This document shows positions 29,101 to 37,192 of a stretch of DNA of 40,915 nt, in pieces. This DNA comes from Nevskia sp. (GTDB lineage: Bacteria > Pseudomonadota > Gammaproteobacteria > Nevskiales > Nevskiaceae). Made by a program: the position numbers and the translations under genes. Within the stretch, counting starts at the first letter, position 1, and every line of letters starts with the position of its first letter. The stretch covers positions 1-40,915 of the forward strand of contig JADHNH010000021.1 in NCBI GenBank assembly GCA_016779605.1, written 5' to 3'. The notes under the pieces were generated by a model. That model worked only from the letters and a program-made list of their open reading frames with translations, did not search any database and was not told the origin of the DNA.

Positions 29101-30004
29101 GCGCCTGCGCCTGCAGTTGCGGCCGCTCGAAGCGCGCCGCCGGACGGCCGCCGCGCAGGGCCGACACCGAATCGGCCAGCAGGCCGATGCCGGCGCTTTC
29201 AGGGCGGCTGCCGCGCACCACGCCGGACAGGTTCAGGCGGGCGCCGCGCAGGTCCAGGCCGACGTCGGGCGCCAGCGCGGCGCGCAGGCCGGGCCAGCCG
29301 GAAAAGCCGCCGAAGTCGAGCTTCCAGGTGCCGTTCCAGTCATCCGGCCGCGCCGGATCGCCGTCGAAGCGGGCCTCGATGCGGCCGTCCCCGCCGATCT
29401 GGGCGGGAGCGGTTAGCGCCGCCTGCAGGCTGTACGCGTGCTCGCTGTGGCGCAGCTCGGCGCGCGGCAGCGTCACCCGCAGCGGCGCGTCGGAGATTGC
29501 CGGGTCGTACAGCACGGCTTCGCCATGCACCAGCCGCACCAAGGCGAATCCGGCGAGCTGGCGCAGCAGCGCGCCGCGATCCTGCGACGTGCGGCCTTCG
29601 CCGAAGCCGCGCAGCGACCAGTGGCCCTGCGCATCGGCGTCGGCCTGCAGCACGACGCCGTAAAGCTCGGCGACGTCGGGCGCCAGCCTGCCGGCCAGCA
29701 GCCGCCCCAGGCTGAACCCCAGCCGCAGGCGCGCGGCGCGCGCCTGCACCGCGCCCTGGTCGTCGAGCACTTCGATGTCGGACAGGTCCAGGCTGGGCCG
29801 CAGGCCGCGCCAGGTCATCGCAATCGAACCCAGGCGGGTGGGCCGGCCGAGCGCCTGCGAGGCCCAGGACTGCACCCGCGCGCGGTAGGCCGGCACCGTG
29901 TTGAAGGCGAAGCGGAAGCTCAGGCTGAGGCTGGCGGCCGCGATCACCAGCACCGCCACCACGGTCGAGCCGAGCGTCCACCAGCGCCTGCGCCTGCGTT
30001 CCAT
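26111..30004 (-). CDS. yhdP: YhdP, AsmA/TamB-like envelope lipid transport protein
   Basis: YhdP is a very large inner-membrane-anchored periplasmic protein; E. coli YhdP is about 1,266 residues and helps move phospholipids to the outer membrane. Here it is 1,297 residues. One N-terminal helix (WWTLGSTVVAVLVIAAASLSLSF) is followed by an AsmA-like region and a long repetitive beta-rich body. The C-terminus has VLGLLNLYALPRRLTFDFHDVVSKG and ATLIGGPIAGGVALLAQEIFNKP, both family hallmarks. The ATG at 30004 is chosen; an in-frame TTG at 30103 adds 33 proline-rich residues. Neither has a clear ribosome site. Confidence 0.93.
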   Translation of the reverse strand: MERRRRRWWTLGSTVVAVLVIAAASLSLSFRFAFNTVPAYRARVQSWASQALGRPTRLGSIAMTWRGLRPSLDLSDIEVLDDQGAVQARAARLRLGFSLGRLLAGRLAPDVAELYGVVLQADADAQGHWSLRGFGEGRTSQDRGALLRQLAGFALVRLVHGEAVLYDPAISDAPLRVTLPRAELRHSEHAYSLQAALTAPAQIGGDGRIEARFDGDPARPDDWNGTWKLDFGGFSGWPGLRAALAPDVGLDLRGARLNLSGVVRGSRPESAGIGLLADSVSALRGGRPAARFERPQLQAQARYQAGDWHVQISRLAYVNGAGEDISSRGTLDLHSTAGGRACDLALERLRLDDLAPWLAVLRGVPARAADLGGELRDLSLHAGPGAAAGQGFQASARLLGVALRSRADEPGFSGLDGLLRFDPAAVHLQLRQASPRLDLPELFAAAVPIDSLNADVDAAAGAAGWRISAAKFDWKALGARGGGQLDLLLPASAAQSPSLRLLAEFSAADVGALKPYMPRHWGAGTREWLSRALQGGSIDNGQLQLDGPLGDFPFVEHPGGTWALDFDVVDTRLDYARNWPGLEHLRAALKFRGHGLQIAGVGRIGSTRVDRVAGQIADLRQASLTVDGGTHGDAAGYYAFLRASPLSRKLAGLLERTDASGPADVDIHLQIPLQQDDPDVSFSGRARFDGGDLRIGGIGQPVHGLRGTVQFGDRGVRAERLAGQLYGTALDATVRGEGDSPDGVVRIGFAAPAEPSDGLLAAFVPDWLRLHLHGSSRWSARLPLAGARSGQLALETDLRGIASDLPAPLGKAAEEALPVSVGVSGGTAGAGGETPLRVSVQAGDRLRLALRFAQKGAAAPLRAADVRLGAGPMPRADEDGLRIGGEVADLDFGAWLDLFGGVGIGGGEDGGALAFRGADLTAQRLIYGGFAVRPVHLAATPAAGGWSIRADGPGAAGTVEWSAAGGGSIRADLQHLGLDAMPAPAAAPDRHARPFDPSQAPVLDFSSESMQVGEADLGRVSVRTQRIAGGQSLQQLSVQGRQIVASASGQWTRQDQVSAARLEYSSTIRDAGEVLRGFGYAENLDAGKADFSGRLAWPGAADGLELAQAAGSVSLKVGKGTLREVNPGAGRVLGLLNLYALPRRLTFDFHDVVSKGLGFDSLSGTFTLTDGQARTEDMKIVAPSMRMEVRGRIGLAARDYDQRVTVYPDVSTSVAVGATLIGGPIAGGVALLAQEIFNKPFNQIGRFSYHVSGTWDNPQVNAEGKEDAPAAPEHKPAAPARPPADDQGAARAPGKPT

Positions 30005-30115
30005 CAGTCGCCGGATGCAGCGGCCTGGAGCCGGCGGCGGCGTGGAGCGGAGCGCCGGCCAGGCCGGCAACAGGGGAGGCGTTTCATGCAGGTTCCGCGT
30101 CAATGCCGTGCCGGG

Positions 30116-31573
30116 TCAGACCGGCACGACGTCGAAGGTTTCCTGGTGGTAGTAGGCTTCCGGCTGCAGCTTGATCGGACGCTTCAGGCTGGCCTCCAGT
30201 TCCGCCAGGCCGCCGGACTGCTCTTCCTGCAGGCGGGCGATGACGTTGGGCGCGGCCAGCACGCGGAACGACTTCGGATCGTACAGGCGCGCCGCCCGCT
30301 GCACTTCCCGGGCGATCTCGTGGCACACCGTTTCCACCGTCTTGACGCAGCCGCGGCCGCCGCAGGAGGTGCAGGTCTCGCACAGGATGTGGCCGAGGCT
30401 CTCGCGCGTGCGCTTGCGCGTCATCTGCACCAGGCCGAGCTCGGAAAACGGGTAGATGCGCGTGCGCGCCGGGTCGCGCGCCACCTCCTTCTCCAGCGTG
30501 CGCAGCACCTGCGCGCGATGGTCGTCGCTCTTCATGTCGATGAAGTCGATGATGATGATGCCGCCGAGGTTGCGCAGCCGCAGCTGGCGCGCGATGGCGC
30601 CGGCCGCTTCGAGATTGGTCTTGACGATGGTCTCTTCGAGGTTGCGGTGGCCGGTGAAGGCGCCGGTGTTGACGTCGATGGTGGTCATCGCCTCGGTCTG
30701 GTCGATCACCAGGTGACCGCCCGACTTGAGCTCGACCTTGCGGTCCAGCGCGCGGTTGAGCTCGTCCTCCACGCCGTACAGGTCGAAAATGGGCGCCGGC
30801 CCGCAATAGGCTTCGATGCGGGCCACCGCGTGCGGCACGAAGATCTGCGCGAACTGCTGCACGCGCCGCGCCTCCTCCGCGCTGTCGATGCGGATGCGCT
30901 CGACCGCCGTGCCCAGCAGGTCGCGCAGGATGCGCATCGACAGCGGCAGGTCGCAGTGCACCAGCTGGCCCGGCACCGCCGCCCCCACCTTCAGGCTCAC
31001 CGCCCCCCACAGCCGGGTCAGGAACAGCAGGTCCTGGCGCAGGGCCTCGGCGTCGGCGCCCTCGGCGGCGGTGCGCGCGATCACGCCCCAGTCCGGCGCC
31101 AGCTCCGGCACCAGCGACTCCAGGATCGCCTTGAGCCGCGTCCGCTCCGACTCGTCCTCGATCTTGGCCGACACGCCGACGTGCTTTTCGAACGGCATCA
31201 GCACCAGGTAGCGCGATGGGATCGACAGCAGCGTGGTCAGGCGCGCGCCCTTGGTGCCGAGCGGGTCCTTCAGCACTTGCGCGAGCACTTCCTGCCCTTC
31301 GTGCAGCAGGCGCTCCACCGCCGGCAGCGGCGCGCCGCCCGGCACCGCATGCAGCATGTCGGCGACGTGCAGGAAAGCGGTGCGCTCCAGGCCGATGTCG
31401 ACGAACGCCGCCTGCATGCCCGGCAGCACGCGCTTCACCAGGCCCTTGTAGATGTTGCCGACGACGCCGTGGCGGGAGGCGCGCTGCACGTAGATTTCCT
31501 GGGCGGCGCCGCCTTCGACCAGCGCCACGCGGGTTTCCTGCTGCCCGAGGTTGACCAGGATTTCGGTGCTCAT
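30116..31573 (-). CDS. rng: Ribonuclease G
   Basis: RNase G is an RNase E-like endonuclease that matures the 5' end of 16S rRNA and degrades some mRNAs. The 485-residue protein lacks the RNase E C-terminal scaffold, as expected for Rng. It begins MSTEILVNLGQQETRVALVEGG, has the S1-like segment with GNIYKGLVKRVLPGMQAAFVDIG, the DFIDMKSDDHR catalytic region and the zinc-link cysteines CETCTSCGGRGC. Its ATG overlaps the maf stop. It is 111 bases ahead of the yhdP ATG. Confidence 0.96.
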   Translation of the reverse strand: MSTEILVNLGQQETRVALVEGGAAQEIYVQRASRHGVVGNIYKGLVKRVLPGMQAAFVDIGLERTAFLHVADMLHAVPGGAPLPAVERLLHEGQEVLAQVLKDPLGTKGARLTTLLSIPSRYLVLMPFEKHVGVSAKIEDESERTRLKAILESLVPELAPDWGVIARTAAEGADAEALRQDLLFLTRLWGAVSLKVGAAVPGQLVHCDLPLSMRILRDLLGTAVERIRIDSAEEARRVQQFAQIFVPHAVARIEAYCGPAPIFDLYGVEDELNRALDRKVELKSGGHLVIDQTEAMTTIDVNTGAFTGHRNLEETIVKTNLEAAGAIARQLRLRNLGGIIIIDFIDMKSDDHRAQVLRTLEKEVARDPARTRIYPFSELGLVQMTRKRTRESLGHILCETCTSCGGRGCVKTVETVCHEIAREVQRAARLYDPKSFRVLAAPNVIARLQEEQSGGLAELEASLKRPIKLQPEAYYHQETFDVVPV

Positions 31574-32175
31574 GCGGCGAGCATATCCGTGGGCACGGCG
31601 AAGCGCGCGAGCAGCGCGCAGGTTTCGTAGAGCGGCAGGCCGACCACGCCGGTGTAGCTGCCGTTGATGCTGCGCACCCAGCGCGCCGCGCGTCCCTGGA
31701 TCGCGTAGGCGCCGGCCTTGTCGGCCGGCTCGCCGCTGTCCCAGTAAGCCGAGGCCTCGGCGGCGCTGATCGCGCCGAAGCAGACCTCGGTGACGGTCAG
31801 CGCGCTTTCGACGCGCGCGCCGTGCTGCAGCACCACCGCCGAAACCACCTGGTGCGTGCGGCCGGCCAGCGCGGCGAGCATGGCCAGGGCGTCGCCGCGG
31901 TCACGCGGCTTGCCCAGGATGCGGCCGTCGACCACCACGTCGGTGTCCGCACCCAGCACCGGCCGCTGCAGCGGCGCGGCGCGCGCGGCGGCGGCGGCCT
32001 TGGCCGCGGCCACCGCCAGCGCGTAGTCGGCCGCCGGCTGGCCCGGCCGCGGCGTTTCGTCGACGTCGGCGGGCAGGCAGGCGAAGCGCACCCCGAGCTG
32101 CCGCAGCATCTGGGCACGGCGCGGCGAACGCGACGCCAGGTACAGGTCGATCGGAGGTGTCGGGGAAGCGGTCAC
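31570..32175 (-). CDS. maf: Maf/YhdE nucleoside triphosphate pyrophosphatase
   Basis: Maf-family enzymes hydrolyse dTTP, UTP and modified nucleotides to the monophosphate. The 201-residue protein has LYLASRSPRRAQMLRQLGV, the ADTDVVVDGRILGKPRDRGDA block and the C-terminal GAYAIQGRAARWVRSINGSYTGVVGLPL that marks the YhdE dTTPase subgroup. The GTG at 32175 gives a short leader before the first strand. An upstream in-frame start would add 18 residues with no family similarity. The maf-rng pair is conserved in many proteobacteria. Confidence 0.94.
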   Translation of the reverse strand: MTASPTPPIDLYLASRSPRRAQMLRQLGVRFACLPADVDETPRPGQPAADYALAVAAAKAAAAARAAPLQRPVLGADTDVVVDGRILGKPRDRGDALAMLAALAGRTHQVVSAVVLQHGARVESALTVTEVCFGAISAAEASAYWDSGEPADKAGAYAIQGRAARWVRSINGSYTGVVGLPLYETCALLARFAVPTDMLAA

Positions 32176-32225
32176 CGGCCCATTGTCCGCGATTCGCAGC
32201 GAGGCGTGAACCCAGCCGCCGCCGC

Positions 32226-32873
32226 TCAATGCTGCGGGTTGGTCTGCGGGTTGGCGGGTGCCGCGTTGCTCAGCACGAGGAAGCGCTGGATGTCGTGTTC
32301 GTACTGCGCGGCCAGGGCGTCGCGCTTTTGCTGCAGCGCAGTGACCGCGCGCACGTCGTCGGCGTGGGAAGCCTCGAAAGTCTGGATCTGCTTGGCCAGC
32401 GCCGCATCCGGCGGATTGCCGGCGGTATGCGCCTCGTCGGCACGCGAATGCAGGTCGTTCAACACCGATTCGCCTTCGGCCACCGATTTCTCGGCCAGCT
32501 CCAGGCGTGTTTCGATCGAGGCCAGGCGGCTGTCGCGCTCGGCCTCGAGATCGCCGACGCTGCGATAGCTCTGCAGCAGAAAGGTGTCGCGTTCCTGCTG
32601 CTCGCGCGCCGCCTTTTCCGCGCGCGCCTTCTGCTCCATGGCGGCGCGTTCCTCCGGCGTGGCCGCGCCCTCGATGGCCTGGATCATCACGCCGCGCTGG
32701 TCGTACACCTGGCGGGCCTTCTGCGCGTATTCGGCGGGCACGTGGTCGCCGCAGGCGCGCATTCCGTGCTCGTCGTTCCAGCAGACGATCCTGCCGCTGC
32801 TGTCGGCCCGGGCAATCCAGGAGATCGCCATGACGCCGGCCAGCGCGGCCCGCAGTGCCCCTTTAGGCGACAT
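32226..32873 (-). CDS. Periplasmic DUF4124-like coiled-coil protein
   Basis: This 215-residue protein has a signal peptide (ALRAALAGVMAISWIARA, cut before DSSG) followed by RIVCWNDEHGMRACGDHVP, a small DUF4124-like domain with two cysteines. The remainder is a long charged helical region (residues about 60-190) rich in Glu, Ala and Gln, likely coiled coil. Similar proteins next to pyrE are recalled from Xanthomonas relatives. Function is not known. It lies 34 bases downstream of pyrE and 50 bases upstream of maf. Confidence 0.8.
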   Translation of the reverse strand: MSPKGALRAALAGVMAISWIARADSSGRIVCWNDEHGMRACGDHVPAEYAQKARQVYDQRGVMIQAIEGAATPEERAAMEQKARAEKAAREQQERDTFLLQSYRSVGDLEAERDSRLASIETRLELAEKSVAEGESVLNDLHSRADEAHTAGNPPDAALAKQIQTFEASHADDVRAVTALQQKRDALAAQYEHDIQRFLVLSNAAPANPQTNPQH

Positions 32874-32907
32874 CCGAATCCGGCGCCATCAGCCCTCCAT
32901 ACCATCG

Positions 32908-33552
32908 TCAGCCGCGCACCCCGTAACGCGCCTGATATGCCTCGATGGCAGCGATTGTCGATTTATCTGAACCCGAACCAACCAGGAATTGCAGCAACTC
33001 CTGTACCGTCACCAGGGATATTACAGAAATATTAAGCTTTTCAGTCGCTTCTGCCACCGCCGAGCGTCCGGCGGGACCGATCTCCTGACGATCCAGGGCA
33101 GTTATTGCCGCAATCGGCAATGCCCCGGCCGCGCGCAGCAGCGCGTGCGACTCGTTCAACGCGGTGCCGGCGGTGATGACGTCGTCGACGATCAGGGCGC
33201 GGCCGACCGGCGCGGCGCCGACCAGCACGCCGCCTTCGCCGTGATCCTTGGCCTCCTTGCGGTTGTAGGCAAACGGCAGGTCGCGCCCGCGCTCGGCCAG
33301 CGCGCAGGCCACCGCCGCCACCAGCGGGATGCCCTTGTACGCCGGGCCGAACAGCAGGTCGACCTGCAGGCCCGAGGCGATGATCGCCTCGGCGTACACC
33401 GCGCCCAGCTCGCGCAGGGCCGCACCCGTGGCGATCTTGCCGAGATTGAAGAAATACGGGCTGATCCGCCCGGACTTGAGCGTGAAGCTGCCGAAACGCA
33501 ACACTTCGTGCTTCAGGGCCAGCTCGAGAAAGGCTTTTTGATACTGATGCAT
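32908..33552 (-). CDS. pyrE: Orotate phosphoribosyltransferase
   Basis: PyrE joins orotate to PRPP in pyrimidine synthesis. The 214-residue protein begins MHQYQKAFLELALKHEVLRFGSF, with LKSGRISPYFFNLG, LFGPAYKGIPLVAAVA, YNRKEAKDHGEGG and the PRPP-binding ALIVDDVITAGTA. All catalytic features are present. The ATG at 33552 is the family start. The frame continues upstream, but that sequence has no similarity to PyrE. It is divergent from the second exonuclease III gene and heads the minus-strand housekeeping run. Confidence 0.96.
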   Translation of the reverse strand: MHQYQKAFLELALKHEVLRFGSFTLKSGRISPYFFNLGKIATGAALRELGAVYAEAIIASGLQVDLLFGPAYKGIPLVAAVACALAERGRDLPFAYNRKEAKDHGEGGVLVGAAPVGRALIVDDVITAGTALNESHALLRAAGALPIAAITALDRQEIGPAGRSAVAEATEKLNISVISLVTVQELLQFLVGSGSDKSTIAAIEAYQARYGVRG

Positions 33553-33700
33553 GGCGGCCGGACGGGACTCGGGACTGTGGATGCGGGAACGGGGCCAAAG
33601 ATTACGCGCAAACCGCGGCGCTGTAACCAAACCGCGCGCAACACTGGCACTATTGCCGGGCTGACCGTCTCCCACATTTTCGTTCCGGCAATCGACTCCA

Positions 33701-34477
33701 ATGCGCATCACGACGCTCAACGTCAACGGCATCCGCTCGGCCGCCAGCAAAGGGCTGTTCGACTGGCTGCCCGGGCACAAGACCGACTTCCTGTGCGTGC
33801 AGGAAATCAAGGCGCACCTGTCCGACCTGGAAGGCGACGCCCGCTTCTCGCCCAAGGGCTGGCACGCGCACTTCAACCACGCGCTGAAGAAAGGCTATGC
33901 CGGCGTCGGCATCTTCGCGCGACGCGAGCCCGAGCAGGTGCTGGACAAGCTCGGCGAGCGCGAGTTCGACGACGAAGGGCGCTACCTGGAGCTGCGCTAC
34001 GGCAAGCTCTCGGTGGTGTCGCTGTACCTGCCGTCGGGCTCGGCCGGCCCGGAGCGCCAGGCCTCCAAGGACCGCTTCCTGGCGTTCTTCCTGCCGGTGC
34101 TGCGCCAATGGGCGGCCAGCGGCCGCGACTACGTCATCTGCGGCGACTGGAACATCGCCCACCGCAACATCGACCTGAAGAACTGGCGCAGCAACCAGAA
34201 GAATTCCGGCTTCCTGCCGCACGAACGCGCATGGCTGGACCAGGTGCTCGGCGAAATCGGCTGGGTCGACGGCTACCGCGCGCTGCATCCGCAGGCCGAA
34301 GGCGAGGCCTACACCTGGTGGAGCAACCGCGGCAACGCCTACGCCAACAACGTCGGCTGGCGCATCGACTACCAGGTGATCACGCCCTCGCTGCGCGGCG
34401 CCGTCCAATCCGCCGGCGTGTACAAGGCCACGCGCTTTTCGGACCACGCGCCGCTGACGCTCGACTATGCGCTCTGA
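33701..34477 (+). CDS. Exodeoxyribonuclease III (second copy)
   Basis: This 258-residue AP endonuclease has MRITTLNVNGIRSAASKG, VQEIKAHLSDLEG with the metal-binding Glu, CGDWNIAHRNIDLKNW, RIDYQVITPSL and FSDHAPLTLDYAL at its C-terminus. It belongs to a branch distinct from the copy at 18018 (NVNGIRSA versus NVNSLRVR). The pyrE / exonuclease III divergent pair is familiar in xanthomonads. Both copies look intact, so specialised roles such as different AP-site or nucleotide incision preferences are plausible. Its stop overlaps the permease gene by 11 bases. Confidence 0.94.
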   Translation: MRITTLNVNGIRSAASKGLFDWLPGHKTDFLCVQEIKAHLSDLEGDARFSPKGWHAHFNHALKKGYAGVGIFARREPEQVLDKLGEREFDDEGRYLELRYGKLSVVSLYLPSGSAGPERQASKDRFLAFFLPVLRQWAASGRDYVICGDWNIAHRNIDLKNWRSNQKNSGFLPHERAWLDQVLGEIGWVDGYRALHPQAEGEAYTWWSNRGNAYANNVGWRIDYQVITPSLRGAVQSAGVYKATRFSDHAPLTLDYAL

Positions 34478-35840
34478 GGAACGGCGCCGGCCCGCCGCGT
34501 GGCGCAAGGCCATGCGCGAGCTGGCGCGGCCGGCGGTGCGGCCGATCTTCCTGCTCGGCTTTTCCGCCGGCCTGCCGTTCCTGCTGGTGTTCTCGACCCT
34601 GACCGGCTGGCTCACCCAGGCCGGCGTCAGCCGCTCGACCATCGGCTTTTTCGCCTGGGTCGGGCTGACCTACCTGCTCAAGGTGGTATGGGCGCCGGTG
34701 GTCGACCGGCTGCGCCTGCCGCTGCTCGGGCGCCTGGGCCGCAGGCGCGGCTGGATGCTGGCCGCACAGGCGGGCATCATCGCCGGGCTGCTGGGGATCG
34801 CCTACTGCGATCCGGCGCGGGCGGTGACGCCGATGGCCCTGTTCGCGGTGCTGGTGGCGTTTTCCTCGGCCACGCAGGACATCGCGCTGGATGCCTTCCG
34901 AATCGAAACGCCGCCGCGCGACGAGCAGGATGCCAAGGCCGCGGCCTACCAGTTCGGCTACCGCATCGCGCTGATCGTCGCCGGCGCCGGCGCGCTGTTC
35001 GTGGCCGCCGACTCCGGCTGGCGCAGCGCCTACCTGTGCATGGCCGCGCTCGGGCTGGTGGGCCCGCTCACCACGCTGCGCCTGGCCGAGCCGGCCGCCG
35101 GAATCGACCGCCGCACGCTCGCCCAGGAACAGCGCGTGGTGGCATTCGTGGCGCGCAGCGCGCACCTGCCGGCCGCGGTGCGCGGCGTGGCAGCGTGGTT
35201 CATCGGCGCGGTGGTCTGCCCGTTCGTGGACTTCTTCAACCGCTACCCGGTCGGCACCGCGTTGACCATGCTGGCGTTCATCAGCGTCTATCGCCTCACC
35301 GACATCACCATGGGTGCGATGGCCAACAATTTTTACCTGTCGCTGGGGTTTTCGCTCAAGCAGATCGCCGCCGTGTCGAAAATCTACGGCGTCGGCATGA
35401 CCATGCTCGGGGTCGCCGCCAGCGGCGCCCTGATGGCGCGCCACGGCATCGTCCGCACGCTGCTGATCGGCGCCGTGATCGTCTGCGGCGCCAACCTGTT
35501 TTACGCCTGGATGGCCGTGTCGGCTCCCGGGCTGCCGTGGCTGGTGGCCGCCATCAGCATCGACAATTTCGGCATCGGCATCGCCGGCACCGCGTTCGTC
35601 GCCTACCTGTCGGGCCTGACCAGCGCGGCCTATACGGCCACGCAATATGCCCTGTTCGGCTCGCTGTGGCCGCTGCCGGGCAAGGTCATCGCCGGCTTTT
35701 CCGGCGCCATCGTCGATGCGGTGGGCTTCCCATGGTTTTTCGTCTACGCCGCCGCCCTGAGCGCCCCGGCGATCGCTCTGGCCTTGTACCTGCTGCACGG
35801 GCCGCCGTCGCGCCATCCGGCGGCGGCAGCGCCGGGCTGA
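34467..35840 (+). CDS. ampG: AmpG-like muropeptide permease (MFS)
   Basis: AmpG imports GlcNAc-anhydroMurNAc peptides from the periplasm for cell-wall recycling. The 457-residue protein has about 12-14 helices and the family motifs FLLGFSAGLPFLLVFSTLTGWL, YLLKVVWAPVVDRL, FSSATQDIALDAFRIE and SAAYTATQYALFGSLWPLPGKVIAGFSG. It overlaps the exonuclease gene by 11 bases and precedes the metallo-beta-lactamase-fold gene by 19. No beta-lactamase regulator is adjacent. Confidence 0.92.
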   Translation: MRSEERRRPAAWRKAMRELARPAVRPIFLLGFSAGLPFLLVFSTLTGWLTQAGVSRSTIGFFAWVGLTYLLKVVWAPVVDRLRLPLLGRLGRRRGWMLAAQAGIIAGLLGIAYCDPARAVTPMALFAVLVAFSSATQDIALDAFRIETPPRDEQDAKAAAYQFGYRIALIVAGAGALFVAADSGWRSAYLCMAALGLVGPLTTLRLAEPAAGIDRRTLAQEQRVVAFVARSAHLPAAVRGVAAWFIGAVVCPFVDFFNRYPVGTALTMLAFISVYRLTDITMGAMANNFYLSLGFSLKQIAAVSKIYGVGMTMLGVAASGALMARHGIVRTLLIGAVIVCGANLFYAWMAVSAPGLPWLVAAISIDNFGIGIAGTAFVAYLSGLTSAAYTATQYALFGSLWPLPGKVIAGFSGAIVDAVGFPWFFVYAAALSAPAIALALYLLHGPPSRHPAAAAPG

Positions 35841-35859
35841 GCACCGGGAAGACCGCGCA

Positions 35860-36711
35860 ATGCCGAAAATCCACCACCTCAACTGCGGCACGATGTGCCC
35901 GCTCGGCCGGCGCCTGATCCACGGCGAAGGCGGCTGGCTGCAGCCGGCCGAAATGTGCTGCCACTGCCTGCTGATCGAAAGCGCCGACGGCCTGGTGCTG
36001 GTCGACACCGGTCTGGGCACGGCCGACGTCGCCCACCCGGCGCGGCTCGGCGGCCTGTTCGTCGGCGTGACGCGGCCGCGGCTGCGCATCGAGGAGACGG
36101 CGCTGCACCAGGTGCAGGCGCTGGGCTTTGCCGCCGGCGACGTGCGCCACGTCGTGCTCACGCACCTGGACCTGGACCACGCCGGCGGCCTCGCCGACTT
36201 TCCGGCCGCAGCGGTGCACGTGCTGGCCGCCGAGCAGCAGGCGGCGCTTGCGCGGCCCAGCGCCGGCGAGCGCGCGCGCTACCGCCCGGCGCAGTTCGCC
36301 CACGGCCCGCGCTGGGCGCTGCACCAGGCCGAAGGCGAGCGCTGGTTCGGCTTCGACGCGGTGCAGGCGCTGCCCGGCAGCACCGACCAGATCCTGCTGG
36401 TGCCGCTGGCCGGGCACACGCGCGGCCACTGCGGCGTGGCGGTGAACACCGGCGCCGGCTGGCTGCTGCACTGCGGCGACGCCTACTTCTTCCGCGGCGA
36501 GGTCGACCCGCAGCGGCCGTACTGCACGCCGGGGCTGCGCCTGTTCCAGGGCCTGGTGCAGGTGGACGGGCGCCAGCGCCACGCCAACCAGGCGCGGCTG
36601 CTGGAGCTGGCCCGCGCGCACGGCGGCGAAGTGGCCCTGTTCTGCGCGCACGACCCGGCGGAGCTGGCGCGGCTGCGCCAAGGCGCGCAGGCCGCCGGGG
36701 CGGTAGGCTAG
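35860..36711 (+). CDS. Metallo-beta-lactamase-fold hydrolase with altered metal motif
   Basis: This 283-residue protein resembles N-acyl homoserine lactonases and related enzymes: VLVDTGLGTADVAHPA, a metal motif at 102-107, VPLAGHTRGHCGV and LLHCGDAYF near the second metal site, and a final FCAHDPAEL. The motif normally HxHxDH reads HLDLDH, so Asp104 replaces the second His. Such HxDxDH variants exist, but metal content and activity may change. No signal peptide is seen, so it is cytoplasmic. Substrate is unknown; lactonase, glyoxalase-type or other thioesterase roles are open. Confidence 0.82.
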   Translation: MPKIHHLNCGTMCPLGRRLIHGEGGWLQPAEMCCHCLLIESADGLVLVDTGLGTADVAHPARLGGLFVGVTRPRLRIEETALHQVQALGFAAGDVRHVVLTHLDLDHAGGLADFPAAAVHVLAAEQQAALARPSAGERARYRPAQFAHGPRWALHQAEGERWFGFDAVQALPGSTDQILLVPLAGHTRGHCGVAVNTGAGWLLHCGDAYFFRGEVDPQRPYCTPGLRLFQGLVQVDGRQRHANQARLLELARAHGGEVALFCAHDPAELARLRQGAQAAGAVG

Positions 36712-36731
36712 AGTCGCAGGCAATCATCCAC

Positions 36732-36756
36732 AGGAGGAGTTCCCGCCACGTGCGGG
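36732..36756 (+). promoter_or_regulatory. Displaced ribosome-binding site with a spacer hairpin before the HIT gene
   Basis: AGGAGGAG (36732-36739) is a very strong ribosome site but ends 27 bases before the ATG at 36767. The gap holds a five-base stem (36742-36746 with 36752-36756), which if folded would bring the two closer. An in-frame GTG at 36758 would shorten the gap to 18 bases. The arrangement is unusual and its effect is inferred. Confidence 0.4.
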
Positions 36757-36766
36757 CGTGCCAGCC

Positions 36767-37192
36767 ATGGCTTACCAGCAAGACAATGTTTTCGCAAAGA
36801 TCCTGCGCGGCGAGATGCCGTGCTTCAAGGTCTACGAGGACGACAAGACGCTGTCGTTCATGGACATCATGCCGCAGGCCGACGGGCACGCCCTGGTCAT
36901 CCCCAAGTACCCGGCGGAAAACCTGTTCGACCTGGCGCCGGAATACGCCGCGGCGATGATCGTGACCGTGCGCAAGGTCGGCATCGCCGTGCAGCAGGCC
37001 TTCGCCGCGCCCGGCATCATGGTCGCCCAGCTCAACGGCGCGCCGGCCGGGCAGACCGTGTTCCACGTGCACACCCACATCATCCCGCGCGCGCAGGGCA
37101 TCGACCTCAAGCTGCACGGCCGCCAGCTCGCCGACTTCGGGCTGCTCAAGCAGCATGCGCAGCGCGTGATCGACGCCCTGGGCGCAGCCTGA
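36767..37192 (+). CDS. HIT-family nucleotide hydrolase
   Basis: This 141-residue protein has the histidine triad HVHTHIIP (His100, 102, 104), with FAKILRGEMPCFKVYEDD at the start and GHALVIPKYPAENLF. HIT proteins of this size cleave AMP-lysine, AMP-NH2 or similar adenylates. Its stop TGA shares a base with the phosphotransferase ATG (TGATG), so the two genes are coupled. The distant ribosome site upstream is described separately. Confidence 0.93.
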   Translation: MAYQQDNVFAKILRGEMPCFKVYEDDKTLSFMDIMPQADGHALVIPKYPAENLFDLAPEYAAAMIVTVRKVGIAVQQAFAAPGIMVAQLNGAPAGQTVFHVHTHIIPRAQGIDLKLHGRQLADFGLLKQHAQRVIDALGAA

